This document shows, one piece after another, positions 26,711-36,029 of a stretch of DNA of 64,000 nucleotides. The stretch's first letter is position 1. Each line of letters opens with the position of its first letter. The notes under the pieces are model-generated. The model saw nothing but the letters and a program-made list of their open reading frames with translations. It made no database searches and was not told the origin of the DNA. The stretch comes from JAENVU01 sp963765075 (GTDB taxonomy: Bacteria; Actinomycetota; Acidimicrobiia; IMCC26256; JAENVU01): assembly GCA_963765075.1 (NCBI GenBank), contig CAVXVA010000001.1, positions 186,001 to 250,000 of the forward strand, written 5' to 3'. The position numbers were made by a program, and so were the translations under genes.

Positions 26711-27658
26711 CTACGGGTTCAATGGGTGCGCGGCTCGCCACTGCCCAACGGCGCGGTCCCATACCCGTCGGTCCCGCGTCACCGTGAAGCACTTCGGGAG
26801 CTTGTCGGGATAGCGGCCCTTCCCCAACCACACGACCACATTGTTCGAGCACGTGAGGTCGTACCCCTTGGGTAGGCCGAGAGTCTGGTGATTCGGGCGG
26901 GAGTCGACCCGGAAGACGTTGTCGCGTACGACGAGCTTCGGGGAACTGGCCCGCTTGTCCCACTTGAAGAATCCACCGTGCCCGGGCGCGCGCCCCTTGT
27001 AGACGGTCGGCGTCGCCTGCAGCCGCACCACGTTGTTCCGGATCGTGAAGGTGTTCGAACGGCCGTCGAGGTCATCGCCTTTCGACGGTCGCGCCGAGAA
27101 CGCGACGTAGCAACCGTCGAGCAGACTGTCCTCGACCACGCCGGAGTACAGCTGGTCGTTCTCGATGCAGTCGTCGTGCATGAACGAGAGGTGCACACCG
27201 GAGATGGTGAAGTCGGTCGCACCTTCGCGCACGCGGATGCCGTCGCCGTAGTTGTGGACCCGCAGTCCGACCACCGCGAGGTCCGGGTTCTGGAAGTTCA
27301 GACCTCCGGTGTGATGGAACTCGGACCACGGGGTGTCCTGGCCGAACGTCCCGAAGATCCGACCGCCCAACCAACACGCGTTCGCACCGCCGCCGAACGA
27401 GATCGGCCAGTTGTCGACGTCGAGCCACATCGCCGTCTGGGCATCGACGGCCTCGTCGGCCTGGACGTCCTGGGTGAATCGGTCCGGCTGCACCCCACGG
27501 ATCTGCGCCTGCTGGGCCCGATCGAGGCACGCGGCGGCCGATGCCAGGCCGGTCCGGGTGACCGCCGATGCGTCGGCGGCCGTCGACGCACCGCCCATCG
27601 TCGCCATCACGACGAGTGCTGCTGCGATTCCTCGCACCGTCCAACGCGGAGCCGCCAC
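26711..27658 (-). CDS. Exported right-handed beta-helix-like protein
   Basis: A protein of 315 residues. The GTG at 27658 has GAGAGGAA upstream and gives a signal peptide (R-G-I-A-A-A-L-V-V-M-A-T-M-G-G) with an A-D-A-S-A cleavage region. The mature part has short repeated strands of the parallel beta-helix kind: V-V-G-L-R-V-H-N-Y-G-D-G-I-R-V, F-T-I-S-G-V-H-L-S, F-T-I-R-N-N-V-V-R-L, L-V-V-R-D-N-V-F-R-V. Such folds occur in polysaccharide lyases and surface proteins. No catalytic motif is assignable. Confidence 0.72.
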   Translation of the reverse strand: MAAPRWTVRGIAAALVVMATMGGASTAADASAVTRTGLASAAACLDRAQQAQIRGVQPDRFTQDVQADEAVDAQTAMWLDVDNWPISFGGGANACWLGGRIFGTFGQDTPWSEFHHTGGLNFQNPDLAVVGLRVHNYGDGIRVREGATDFTISGVHLSFMHDDCIENDQLYSGVVEDSLLDGCYVAFSARPSKGDDLDGRSNTFTIRNNVVRLQATPTVYKGRAPGHGGFFKWDKRASSPKLVVRDNVFRVDSRPNHQTLGLPKGYDLTCSNNVVVWLGKGRYPDKLPKCFTVTRDRRVWDRAVGQWRAAHPLNP

Positions 27659-27771
27659 CTTGTTCCTCTCGCTCAGGGGCCGAACAGTCTGACGGATCCC
27701 CACTACCCGGCGAGCGCGGTCGCGTAACCAAAACTCCCGCCGCGATCGCGACCGCGAGTGCGGTCGGAAAT

Positions 27772-27846
27772 TGGAGGTGGCGGTGGGAATCGAACCCACG
27801 TACGGGGCTTTGCAGGCCCTTGCCTGAACCACTCGGCTACGCCACC
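27772..27846 (-). tRNA. tRNA-Cys (GCA), CCA encoded
   Basis: The reverse strand folds as a 75-nt tRNA: acceptor stem GGTGGCG/CGCCACC, T-loop GGTTCGATTCC, anticodon GCA within CCTGCAAAG, discriminator T (U73, the Cys identity base) and an encoded CCA at 27774-27772. Confidence 0.95.
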
Positions 27847-27922
27847 AGGAACGGGTCAGGTTACCCGGTGGGCCTCGCCCGACCGGGTCCGATGACCCCT
27901 GGCCCCGATTCCTGGTGCGCCC

Positions 27923-27928
27923 TATCCT
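27923..27928 (+). promoter_or_regulatory. Candidate -10 hexamer
   Basis: TATCCT lies 10 nt before the ATG at 27939. Confidence 0.4.
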
Positions 27929-27938
27929 GCTCGGCCTC

Positions 27939-29909
27939 ATGTCTGGGGGGAGTCGCCGAGAGGCGCATCATGGGCACGTGCCCGCGCTCGACGGGCTCCG
28001 CGGCGTCGCGGTTGCCGCCGTGCTGGCCTTTCACGGCCAACTCGCCGGGGCGACCGGTGGATTCCTCGGCGTGAGCACGTTCTTCACGCTCTCGGGATTC
28101 CTGATCACGTCATTACTGCTCGCCGAGTGGGACCGCACCGGCCGAATCGACCTCGGCCAGTTCTGGATCCGGCGCCTCCGGCGTCTCCTCCCTGCGGCCC
28201 TCCTCGCCCTCCTGGGCATCGCGCTCTACGCCACGGTGATTGCCGCGAGCGGCGACGCGGCGCGGATCGGGTCCGACGGCATCAGCGCGTTGCTCTACGT
28301 CGCGAACTGGCGCTTCATCTTCGGTGGCCAGTCCTACGCCGCACTGTTCGCGGCGCCGTCGCCGGTCCAACACTTCTGGTCACTCGCGATCGAGGAGCAG
28401 TTCTACTTCCTCTACCCCATCGTGACGATCGGCGCACTCAGCATCCTCAAGTCGGTGCGCCGATTCCGTGCCCTCCTGATCGCATTGACGCTCGGCTCCA
28501 TCTCGTTGTGCTTCGTCCTGTGGTCGCCCGGCCTCGACCCGTCTCGGGTGTACTACGGCACCGACACCCGAGCGGCCGAACTTCTCATCGGCGCGATTCT
28601 CGCGACCGGAATCGCCATGCGGCCGCGACTGCGCTCCAAGGGCCGGCGCACGGCGCGGACCTGGATCGGCGTGGCCAGTGCCGGGGCGATGGTCGTGCTC
28701 TGGACCACCGCGAACCAGTCCGATTCCTGGTTGTACCGAGGCGGACTCGTCCTGAACGCAGTCCTCACGGCCAGGGTCGTCGCCGCGATCCTGGCGCCGG
28801 GTCCGTTGACCGTGGCGTTGAGCTGGTCGCCCCTCCAGGCCCTGGGCCGGGTCTCCTACGGCGTCTACCTGTATCACTGGCCGATCTTCCTGTGGCTGTC
28901 CGCCGCCCGCACCGGCCTGAGCACCGGTCCGCTCTTCATCCTCCGCGCCGCGGTGACCCTTGCCGTCGCCGCTGCGTCCTACCACCTCGTCGAATGCCCC
29001 ATCCGCTACGGGACTCCGATCGGATGGCGACCCGGAGTCCGCCGCCGCACCCGTCGGTTCTTGGCGCCGGTCACGGCCATCGCCGTCGGGAGCGTGCTGT
29101 TCGCAGTCGGCAGTTCGGCGAGCGGCGACACGCGGCTGGTCTTCGCGCCCGTCGGTCCCACCACCGGCGACACTCCGTTGCAGGCGCGCTACGAACCGGT
29201 CGCGGCCCGGGCTGCGCACGTCGGTGCCGTGGGTTCGCCGCCCGCCCATCGGTTGATGATCGTCGGTGATTCCGTCGCGCAGACCCTCGGACGCGGCCTG
29301 GAGCGCTGGGGACCCGCCCACGACGTCTCGGTCCTCAATACGGCGCGATCCTCGTGCGGTGTCGCGCGCGGCGGCAACCTGGCGATGGCACTCGGCCACA
29401 CCCTCGACTCCTGCACCGACTGGCCGACGCGTTGGACCGAGGCCGCGAACGCCTTCCATCCCGACGTGATCGTCGTCCTCACCACCGTCTGGGACATCAC
29501 CCCTCGCCATCGCGACGAGTGGGGGCCCGATTTCCTCCGCCCGGGCGACCCACGATTCGACGCGTTCATCTCGTCCGAGTGGGCGACGGCGGTTCGAGTG
29601 GCGAGAGCGACGGGGGCCCGAGTCGTCTGGCTGGCGCCACCGTGTTCCCGTCGACCAGACGAGTCGGCCGATCTGCAGTACGCCGCCACCCACTACCACC
29701 GGGCCCTGGTCCACGCCGGTGCCACCGTCGTGGATTGGAATCCTCAGGTCTGCCCGGGCGGCGCGTTCACTGATCGGTTGGGCACCGTCGACGACGCCCG
29801 TCCCGACGGCCTCCACTTCTCCGATGCCGGCGCCGACTGGGTCGCGAACTGGTTGGCACCCGAGATCGTCGCCCCGCCGACGAAACGCGGGATTGACCCA
29901 CCCCGGTAG
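27939..29909 (+). CDS. Acyltransferase 3 / SGNH-hydrolase fusion, membrane-bound
   Basis: A protein of 656 residues. The N-terminal ~370 residues are an Acyl_transf_3 (OafA-type) membrane domain starting P-A-L-D-G-L-R-G-V-A-V with about ten helices and the E-E-Q-F-Y-F-L-Y-P motif. The C-terminal SGNH domain has I-V-G-D-S-V-A-Q-T-L and the catalytic D-G-L-H-F-S. Such fusions O-acetylate cell-surface polysaccharide or peptidoglycan. The downstream gene starts 13 nt later, but its promoter-like TAGAGT overlaps this stop. Confidence 0.92.
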   Translation: MSGGSRREAHHGHVPALDGLRGVAVAAVLAFHGQLAGATGGFLGVSTFFTLSGFLITSLLLAEWDRTGRIDLGQFWIRRLRRLLPAALLALLGIALYATVIAASGDAARIGSDGISALLYVANWRFIFGGQSYAALFAAPSPVQHFWSLAIEEQFYFLYPIVTIGALSILKSVRRFRALLIALTLGSISLCFVLWSPGLDPSRVYYGTDTRAAELLIGAILATGIAMRPRLRSKGRRTARTWIGVASAGAMVVLWTTANQSDSWLYRGGLVLNAVLTARVVAAILAPGPLTVALSWSPLQALGRVSYGVYLYHWPIFLWLSAARTGLSTGPLFILRAAVTLAVAAASYHLVECPIRYGTPIGWRPGVRRRTRRFLAPVTAIAVGSVLFAVGSSASGDTRLVFAPVGPTTGDTPLQARYEPVAARAAHVGAVGSPPAHRLMIVGDSVAQTLGRGLERWGPAHDVSVLNTARSSCGVARGGNLAMALGHTLDSCTDWPTRWTEAANAFHPDVIVVLTTVWDITPRHRDEWGPDFLRPGDPRFDAFISSEWATAVRVARATGARVVWLAPPCSRRPDESADLQYAATHYHRALVHAGATVVDWNPQVCPGGAFTDRLGTVDDARPDGLHFSDAGADWVANWLAPEIVAPPTKRGIDPPR

Positions 29910-29912
29910 AGT
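29907..29912 (+). promoter_or_regulatory. Candidate leaderless -10 hexamer
   Basis: TAGAGT lies 9 nt before the ATG at 29922 and contains the upstream stop codon. Confidence 0.4.
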
Positions 29913-29921
29913 CCCGCCTCT

Positions 29922-31361
29922 ATGGGCACTCCGGTCACACTCTGTGCCGTCGGCGTGGCGGCACCCAGTTTGCGCTTGAGCGCCGCCGAGGTCGGCGGCG
30001 CGTGGGGACGGCGCGGCGGGCGCGCCGTGAGCGCCGTCTGCGCTCCCGACGAAGATTCGCTCACGCTCGCGGCGGCGGCCGGCCTCGATGCCCTCCATCA
30101 CGTCGCGACCGCTCCCGGCCTCATCGACGGATTGTGGTGGGGCTGTACCCGACCACCCTTCGCCGAAGGCCCGAGCCACGCGGTGCTGAGCGCCGCCTTG
30201 GGGTTGAACCCGCACGCCGGTGGCGCGTTGATGAGCGGATCGCCGCACGCCGGGATCGAAGCCCTGCTCGGTGCGGCCGATGCCATCGCGGCGGGTACCG
30301 CCCAACGAGCGCTCGTCATCGTGTCCGATGCGCTGGTGCCAGGACTCGGTACCGCGTTCGAGGCACGGTGTGGTGCCGGGGCCGCGGCGTTGATGCTGAG
30401 CAACGATACGGGGGGCCCGGCGACCCTGTCGACGCGGATCACGCGCAGTCAACCCCTCCTCGACCGATACCGGGGCACCGACGAGTCCACCACCCGCGAT
30501 CTCTACGACGCGCGCCTGTTCCGCGAGGTGATGTTCCTGCCCAGCGTGGTCGAGGTCGCCGAACATCTCGCGCCACTCGACGTGCGGGCATGGTCACTCC
30601 CCGACCCCGACGGTCGACTCGGTGGTGTCGTCGCCAAGAAGGTGGGCGCGTCGACCACCACTTCGGCCGACATCTACAACACGCTGGGCGACACCGGCGC
30701 GGCCGCCGCGCTGCTCGGTGCCGTCGGCGCGTTCGATGTCGCGGGAACCGTGGCCATCGTCGCGACCGGCGGCGGGCGCACCACGGGAGTCCTCGTGAAC
30801 GTCGACGCTCCCGTCCCCGGCGCGGCGTCGGTCGCCACCACCCTCGCCGCCGACGCCCGGTCGGCGACCTACCCCGAGGTGCTCCGGAGCCGAGGGCAGC
30901 TCCAGGCATCGGGGGAACAGATTCCCATGGGCGTGCCTCCGGAGAGTGCCCTCTTCGCACGCGGCGCCGACGAGATGCTCCAACTTCTCGGCGGGAAGTG
31001 CACCGAGTGCGGCACGATCAACACTCCACCATCGATCCACCCCACCTGCATTACTTGCGGTGGTCCCAAACTCGATCCGGTGCCACTCGACCGTCACGGC
31101 CGAGTCCACACCTTCGTCGTCAACCAGACCATGCCGGCCCCGTTTGTGGCGCCGCTGCCGATCGCGGTGATCGATCTCGACGACGGCGCGCGCGTCATGC
31201 TCCAGGTCGTCGGCGATGGCGCCGATCTCGCCATCGACGACGAGGTCGACCTCGTCCTGCGCCGCTACGCCCACGAACGCGGCGTCCCCGTCTACGGATA
31301 CAAAGCAAGAAGGGCGCAGCCGAACGGCGGTCTCCCCACCCCCACCGGAGCGGAACTATGA
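29922..31361 (+). CDS. KAS III/HMG-CoA synthase-like protein fused to OB-fold zinc ribbon
   Basis: A protein of 479 residues. Residues 1-320 look like a thiolase-superfamily ketoacyl synthase III/HMG-CoA synthase half (A-A-A-A-G-L-D-A-L-H-H, A-L-V-I-V-S-D-A-L). No clear active-site cysteine is seen in the expected position (G-A-L-M-S-G-S-P-H-A), so it may be a non-catalytic subunit. Residues ~350-460 form a DUF35 module with C-T-E-C...C-I-T-C zinc ligands. It overlaps the catalytic-looking thiolase downstream by ATGA, which suggests they form one complex. Confidence 0.82.
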   Translation: MGTPVTLCAVGVAAPSLRLSAAEVGGAWGRRGGRAVSAVCAPDEDSLTLAAAAGLDALHHVATAPGLIDGLWWGCTRPPFAEGPSHAVLSAALGLNPHAGGALMSGSPHAGIEALLGAADAIAAGTAQRALVIVSDALVPGLGTAFEARCGAGAAALMLSNDTGGPATLSTRITRSQPLLDRYRGTDESTTRDLYDARLFREVMFLPSVVEVAEHLAPLDVRAWSLPDPDGRLGGVVAKKVGASTTTSADIYNTLGDTGAAAALLGAVGAFDVAGTVAIVATGGGRTTGVLVNVDAPVPGAASVATTLAADARSATYPEVLRSRGQLQASGEQIPMGVPPESALFARGADEMLQLLGGKCTECGTINTPPSIHPTCITCGGPKLDPVPLDRHGRVHTFVVNQTMPAPFVAPLPIAVIDLDDGARVMLQVVGDGADLAIDDEVDLVLRRYAHERGVPVYGYKARRAQPNGGLPTPTGAEL

Positions 31362-32533
31362 GCTGGAACAAGGTTGCGGTCGTCGGGGCCGGGCTCATCA
31401 AGATGGGCGAGCTGTTCGACCAGTCGTACGAAACCATGGCGGCCGGCGCGTTCAATGCTGCGGTCGCGTCGGTCGACAAGGGCTTCGACCCGGCGGCGGT
31501 CGAGGCCGCGTTCGTCGCCACGCAGCGGGGCACGCTGTGGGGCCAGGAAGGCATCAGCGGCAACACCGTGCCCACTGCGATCGGACTCGCCGGCATCGCG
31601 TGCACCCGCATCGAGAACGCGTGCCCTTCGGGGTCCGACGCGTTTCGCGTCGGGGCCATGGCAGTCGCATCCGGCGTCTACGACCTCGTGCTGGTGATCG
31701 GCGTCGAGAAGATGCGCGACAAGTCGACCGAAGAAGGACTGCTCTCCCGGGCCGCGTCGGGCCACCCGATCCTGACTCGCGGCGAGACCGCCCCGGTCCT
31801 GTTCGCCCCGTTCGCAACCCGCCACATGCATGAGTTCGGCACGACGCGCGAAATGCTCGCGTCGGTCGCGGTGAAGAACCACCACAACGGCGCACTCGAT
31901 CCGTACGCACACTTTCAAGACGAGATCACCATCGAGCAGGTCCTCGCATCACCCGCGGTGTGTTCACCCCTCCACCTCCTCGACTGCTGCCCCCAGACCG
32001 ACGGCGCCGCCGCGGTTCTCCTCGCGCCGGCCGACCGCGCGCACGAGTTCACGGATCGACCGGTGTTCGTCGCGGGCTTCGGCGTCGCCACCGACCATCC
32101 GTACCTCCACGAGAAGACAAGCTTCGTGGGGCTCCAGGCCACCGTCGAGGCCGCGAAGCGCGCCTACGCGATGGCCGACGTCGGTCCGAACGACATCGAC
32201 ATGTGCGAGGTCCACGATTGCTTCACGATCACCGAGATTCTCGACATCGAGGATCTCGGATTCTTCGAGAAGGGCAAGGGCGGCATCGCGTCCCTCGATG
32301 GCGAGACATCACTCACCGGCCGCATCCCGGTCAACACCTCCGGCGGCCTCCTCGCCAAGGGTCACCCCATCGGTGCGACCGGGATCGCGCAACTCACCGA
32401 GTGTTGGTGGCAACTGCGAGGCGACGCCGCCGATCGGCAGGTCCCGATGCGCAACGGCTTTGCCCTCCAACACAACGTCGGCGGGCGCGGTTCGGGCGTG
32501 AGCGTCGTCAACATCCTCACCACCAACCGCTGA
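31358..32533 (+). CDS. Thiolase (acetyl-CoA acetyltransferase/SCP-x type)
   Basis: A protein of 391 residues. The N-terminal catalytic cysteine is present in I-E-N-A-C-P-S-G-S-D near residue 89. The C-terminal C-E-V-H-D-C-F-T-I-T-E and G-G-L-L-A-K-G-H-P-I-G-A-T-G motifs complete the active site. It should cleave 3-oxoacyl-CoA in the last step of a beta-oxidation cycle. It is coupled to the upstream OB-fold/KAS protein and followed at 30 nt by an enoyl-CoA hydratase with an AGGAG ribosome-binding site. Confidence 0.92.
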   Translation: MSWNKVAVVGAGLIKMGELFDQSYETMAAGAFNAAVASVDKGFDPAAVEAAFVATQRGTLWGQEGISGNTVPTAIGLAGIACTRIENACPSGSDAFRVGAMAVASGVYDLVLVIGVEKMRDKSTEEGLLSRAASGHPILTRGETAPVLFAPFATRHMHEFGTTREMLASVAVKNHHNGALDPYAHFQDEITIEQVLASPAVCSPLHLLDCCPQTDGAAAVLLAPADRAHEFTDRPVFVAGFGVATDHPYLHEKTSFVGLQATVEAAKRAYAMADVGPNDIDMCEVHDCFTITEILDIEDLGFFEKGKGGIASLDGETSLTGRIPVNTSGGLLAKGHPIGATGIAQLTECWWQLRGDAADRQVPMRNGFALQHNVGGRGSGVSVVNILTTNR

Positions 32534-32563
32534 CCACCCCCACCACATCAGGAGACGGGTCCG

Positions 32564-33370
32564 ATGACCGACCACCTGCACGTCGAAACGGGTCCCGACG
32601 GCGTGTGTCGGATCACCCTCGACCGGCCCGAGGCGAAACATGCGCTGACCGTCGAGATGCGCGATGGCATCGTCGACGCACTGCGTGCGGGGCGCGGCAA
32701 TGCCAACGTTCGCGCGTTCCTCATCCGGGCGACGGGCGACGCGTTCTGCGCCGGCATGGATCTCGGTGCTTCCACCGTCGCGCAGGCCGGCACACCGGAC
32801 TTCGATCCCCGCACGACCGCCGAAGCATTGCGGGTCGGAGTCCAGACGTTCATTCGTGAGCTCTGGGAACTCGACAAGCCGACCGTCGCCGCGGTGAACG
32901 GCGCCGCGGTCGGACCGGGCGCACACCTGGCCCTGGCGTGCGACTTCGTGATGGTGAGCCCCGAGACCAAATTCCTGTGGTCGTTTCACAAGTGGGGGCT
33001 CGTCGTCGACGCCGGGGGCGCGTACCTGCTCCCGCGACTCGTCGGGCTGCCGCGCGCGAAGGCGATGATCATGCTCGGCGAACGTTGCACCGGTTCCGAC
33101 GCCGTCGATCTCGGACTCGCCTACCGCTGCCTGGCCGACCCGGACGAGTTGGCCCTCGAGGCCGATGCGCTCGCGGTGCGACTCGCCGCCGGACCGACCC
33201 GGTCACTCGGTTTGTCGAAACGTCTCCTCAACGCCAGCTTCGAGACCGACCTCGGGACCGCCCTGGAGCTGGAGGGCGCGTACCAATCCCTCGCGACCGC
33301 GTCGGCGGATCTGGTCGAGGGCATGGCTGCATTCCGCGAGAAACGCGACGCGAACTTCCAAGGTCGCTGA
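32564..33370 (+). CDS. Enoyl-CoA hydratase/isomerase family protein
   Basis: A protein of 268 residues of the crotonase fold: I-T-L-D-R-P-E-A-K-H-A-L, the oxyanion-hole segment A-F-C-A-G-M-D-L-G, and N-G-A-A-V-G-P-G-A-H. It is spaced like an operon member with the thiolase. It shares only moderate similarity with the hydratase at 9220, so the two sets probably handle different acyl-CoAs. Confidence 0.9.
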   Translation: MTDHLHVETGPDGVCRITLDRPEAKHALTVEMRDGIVDALRAGRGNANVRAFLIRATGDAFCAGMDLGASTVAQAGTPDFDPRTTAEALRVGVQTFIRELWELDKPTVAAVNGAAVGPGAHLALACDFVMVSPETKFLWSFHKWGLVVDAGGAYLLPRLVGLPRAKAMIMLGERCTGSDAVDLGLAYRCLADPDELALEADALAVRLAAGPTRSLGLSKRLLNASFETDLGTALELEGAYQSLATASADLVEGMAAFREKRDANFQGR

Positions 33371-33396
33371 ACCGGCAAGCAATGCGCAGACTGCCC

Positions 33397-33418
33397 TAGG
33401 GTCTGACGTTCACGTCAG
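33397..33418 (+). promoter_or_regulatory. -10 hexamer plus TGAC-N6-GTCA operator (SDR)
   Basis: TAGGGT (33397-33402) is followed directly by CTGACGTTCACGTCAG (33403-33418), perfect 7-bp arms around TC. It separates the SDR gene from the hydratase upstream and gives the SDR its own regulated promoter. Confidence 0.75.
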
Positions 33419-33436
33419 GTACAGAAGGGGTCACCC

Positions 33437-34354
33437 ATGGGCCGGTTCGACGGGAAGGTCGCCATCGTCACGGGCGCCGGGCGCGGGATCGGGCGCGCCG
33501 AAGCACTCCTCCTCGCGGCCGAGGGTGCTGCGGTGGTGGTCAACGATCTTGGCGGCGAGACCACCGGCGAGGGCGCCGACCACCGACCCGCGCAACAGGT
33601 CGTCGACGAGATCGTGGCCGGCGGCGGTCAGGGCGCGGCCAACTACGACGACATCGCGCAGTGGGCCGGCGGGCAGGCGCTCGTCGCGCAAGCCATCGAC
33701 ACCTTCGGTGGTCTCGACGTACTGGTGAACAACGCAGGAATCCTGCGCGACAAGATGAGCTTCAACATGGACGAAGCCGAATGGGATGCCGTGATCGCCG
33801 TGCATCTCAAAGGCCACTTCACGACGAGTCGCTTCGCCGCCGCGTACTGGCGTCAGCGCAGCAAGGAGACCGGCGCGCCCACCCCGGCCGCGATCGTCAA
33901 CACCGCGAGCGAATCGGGACTGTACGGCAATGGCGGCCAAGTCAACTACGCCGCGGCCAAGGCCGGCATCGCCTCGATGACGATCGTGATGGCGCGTGAA
34001 CTCGAACGCGTGGGCGTGCGCGTCAACGCCATCGCTCCGGTCGCGCGCACCCGACTCACCGAAGCCGTCGCGGGAGACTTCATGAACCAGAAGGAGGGCG
34101 ACTTCGATCGCTTCGCGCCGGAGAATGCCGCGGCCTTCGCCGTCTGGCTCGCGTCCGCCGACTGCGAGGGCATCACGGGTCAGGTCTTCGCCGTCGGCGG
34201 CGGCAAGGCGCAGCTCCTCCAGGGGTGGCACCCCGTCTCCCAGGTCGACGCCACCGACGTCTGGTCGCTCGATTCGCTCACCGCGGCGCGCGCCGGACTC
34301 ATCGCCGGCCATCCGACGGGCGTACCTCCGTTCATGCCGCCGTTCGAGGGCTGA
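33437..34354 (+). CDS. SDR-family oxidoreductase (3-hydroxyacyl-CoA dehydrogenase-like)
   Basis: A protein of 305 residues, clearly paralogous to the SDR at 8282: T-G-A-G-R-G-I-G, V-V-N-D-L-G-G, V-N-N-A-G-I-L-R-D-K-M and the catalytic Y-A-A-A-K. Both have the HSD17B4-like N-terminus and the same operator. AGAAGGGG lies just before the ATG. It heads a run of acyl-CoA dehydrogenase genes 6 nt downstream. Confidence 0.92.
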   Translation: MGRFDGKVAIVTGAGRGIGRAEALLLAAEGAAVVVNDLGGETTGEGADHRPAQQVVDEIVAGGGQGAANYDDIAQWAGGQALVAQAIDTFGGLDVLVNNAGILRDKMSFNMDEAEWDAVIAVHLKGHFTTSRFAAAYWRQRSKETGAPTPAAIVNTASESGLYGNGGQVNYAAAKAGIASMTIVMARELERVGVRVNAIAPVARTRLTEAVAGDFMNQKEGDFDRFAPENAAAFAVWLASADCEGITGQVFAVGGGKAQLLQGWHPVSQVDATDVWSLDSLTAARAGLIAGHPTGVPPFMPPFEG

Positions 34355-34360
34355 CCGACC

Positions 34361-35533
34361 GTGCACCTCGATTGGGGTCCCGACGTCGACGCGTTCCGCG
34401 CCGAACTGGTCGCGTTCCTCGACGAGCACGCGCCACGACAGACGCGTGCGCGCCACGATTTCTCGACGAGCGACACCGACGACCCGATCCCCGCGTGGGC
34501 ACGGGAGTGGCAAGCGACTCTCTTCGACCACGGTTGGATGATTCCGGGGTATCCGCCCGAACTCGGTGGCCGTGCGGCAACCCCGATCCAGACGCTCGTC
34601 TACCTGGAGGAGATGGCATCGCGTGGCATCCCGCGCTCGTTGCACTTTCCCGGATACGCGATCGTTGCGCCGAGCCTGCTCGAGTTCGGCACTCCGGAGC
34701 AGCAAGCGCTCGCGCCCGCCGCGATCCGCGGCGACACCGTGTGGTGTATCGGGATGAGCGAACCCAACGCGGGGTCCGACCTCGCCGCGCTGGCGACGCG
34801 GGCGGTGCTCGACGGCGATCGGTTCATCGTCAACGGGCAGAAGGTGTGGACCTCCTACGCCATGGTGGCCCAGCAATGCTGCCTCTACGTCCGCACCGAT
34901 CCGAACGCGCCCAAGCACAAGGGCATCTCACTGCTGATCGTCGACATGGACACGCCCGGCATCGACATCCGGCCGCTCACCCACATCAACGGCAACGCGG
35001 ATTTCGCCGAGGTGTTCTTCACCGACGTCGAAGTGCCGGCGGTCAATCTCGTGGGTGACCTGAACGACGGCTGGCGGATCACCCAGGGTTCGCTCGCCCA
35101 CGAACGCGCCGGGCTCTGGGTGGAAGGTGTCGCCCGCCTCGAACAGACGATCACCGGCCTGGTCGATCTCGCACACCGACGCGGCCGCGCGCACGACCCC
35201 GTCATCCGCCGTCGGATCGCGGAGGGCTCCCAACGCGCCGCGAGTCTCCGGGCCCTCGGGTACAAAGGGTTCACGAGCTTCGCCCAGGGCACCGGCGCAC
35301 CCGAGCACTCCTACATGAAGCTGGCCACCTCGGAACTGGGCAAGGACCTGTACGAACTCGGTATGGAGATCCAGGGTGCGTACGGAACCGTGATCGACGA
35401 GGAACGGGGTGAAGAAGCCGGGCGCTGGCCGTTGAATTACTTCGTCAGCTTCGCCAACACCATCGCCGGTGGGACCAGCGAGATCCAGCGCAACATCATC
35501 GCCCAGCGCGTGCTCGGACTCCCGAGGGGATGA
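34361..35533 (+). CDS. Acyl-CoA dehydrogenase
   Basis: A protein of 390 residues starting at a GTG 6 nt after the SDR stop. It has G-M-S-E-P-N-A-G-S-D-L-A-A-L, V-N-G-Q-K-V-W-T-S-Y and the C-terminal I-A-G-G-T-S-E-I-Q-R-N-I-I. A second, divergent acyl-CoA dehydrogenase lies one gene downstream. In actinobacterial sterol side-chain degradation such adjacent pairs form alpha2-beta2 enzymes (for example FadE28/FadE29), so a heteromer with the 36026 product is likely by inference. Confidence 0.92.
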   Translation: MHLDWGPDVDAFRAELVAFLDEHAPRQTRARHDFSTSDTDDPIPAWAREWQATLFDHGWMIPGYPPELGGRAATPIQTLVYLEEMASRGIPRSLHFPGYAIVAPSLLEFGTPEQQALAPAAIRGDTVWCIGMSEPNAGSDLAALATRAVLDGDRFIVNGQKVWTSYAMVAQQCCLYVRTDPNAPKHKGISLLIVDMDTPGIDIRPLTHINGNADFAEVFFTDVEVPAVNLVGDLNDGWRITQGSLAHERAGLWVEGVARLEQTITGLVDLAHRRGRAHDPVIRRRIAEGSQRAASLRALGYKGFTSFAQGTGAPEHSYMKLATSELGKDLYELGMEIQGAYGTVIDEERGEEAGRWPLNYFVSFANTIAGGTSEIQRNIIAQRVLGLPRG

Positions 35534-35534
35534 C

Positions 35535-36029
35535 ATGACCGACCCGGGAATGCCCGACCCGCCGGCGCCGGTGCCCGACCCACTCACCCGACTCCAGACC
35601 GAAGTGGCCGAAGGGCAGCTCCCCGACCCGATCCTGCGGGTGCTCGTGAGCGTGTGCAACCGCGGCAGCCTCAGCTTCGGTGTCACCGTGGCCCAGGGCG
35701 GCCTCGTCATCACCGGGACCGCGGTCGGTGTCGCCGAGTTCATGCACAACATGGCGGCCGAACTCGAGTCCCGCGGGGGTACCGACGCCGCGGTGCTTTC
35801 GGAGCCGCTGCGCTACCTGGGCCAGATCGCCGACGAACCCGCTCCCGAAGGTCAGGCGCCAACCAGCCCCGTCGACGATCTGCCGCTCTATCTCCACCTC
35901 GAAGATGCCACGATCCGGAGCGGAAGCGCCGTGCTCGGCGAACACGTGCGCTGGCGAGGCCGGCTCTCCGAGGTCGAGGGTTGGTCACTCGGCGCGATCG
36001 GCGCCGAGCCCGGGAGCACCTCGGCGTGA
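35535..36029 (+). CDS. Conserved-looking hypothetical protein between two dehydrogenases
   Basis: A protein of 164 residues. A proline-rich N-terminus (G-M-P-D-P-P-A-P-V-P-D-P) is followed by V-S-V-C-N-R-G-S-L-S-F-G-V-T-V-A-Q-G-G-L-V-I-T-G-T-A. This strand-rich pattern recalls the GvpU-like family, but the resemblance is weak and made by eye. There are no membrane helices. It starts 1 nt after one dehydrogenase stop and its TGA overlaps the GTG of the next, so it is tightly embedded in the operon. Confidence 0.75.
   Translation: MTDPGMPDPPAPVPDPLTRLQTEVAEGQLPDPILRVLVSVCNRGSLSFGVTVAQGGLVITGTAVGVAEFMHNMAAELESRGGTDAAVLSEPLRYLGQIADEPAPEGQAPTSPVDDLPLYLHLEDATIRSGSAVLGEHVRWRGRLSEVEGWSLGAIGAEPGSTSA

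Noticed and set aside
27772..27846. tRNA-Sec
   Set aside because: The anticodon is GCA and the length and arms are those of tRNA-Cys; there is no long variable arm.
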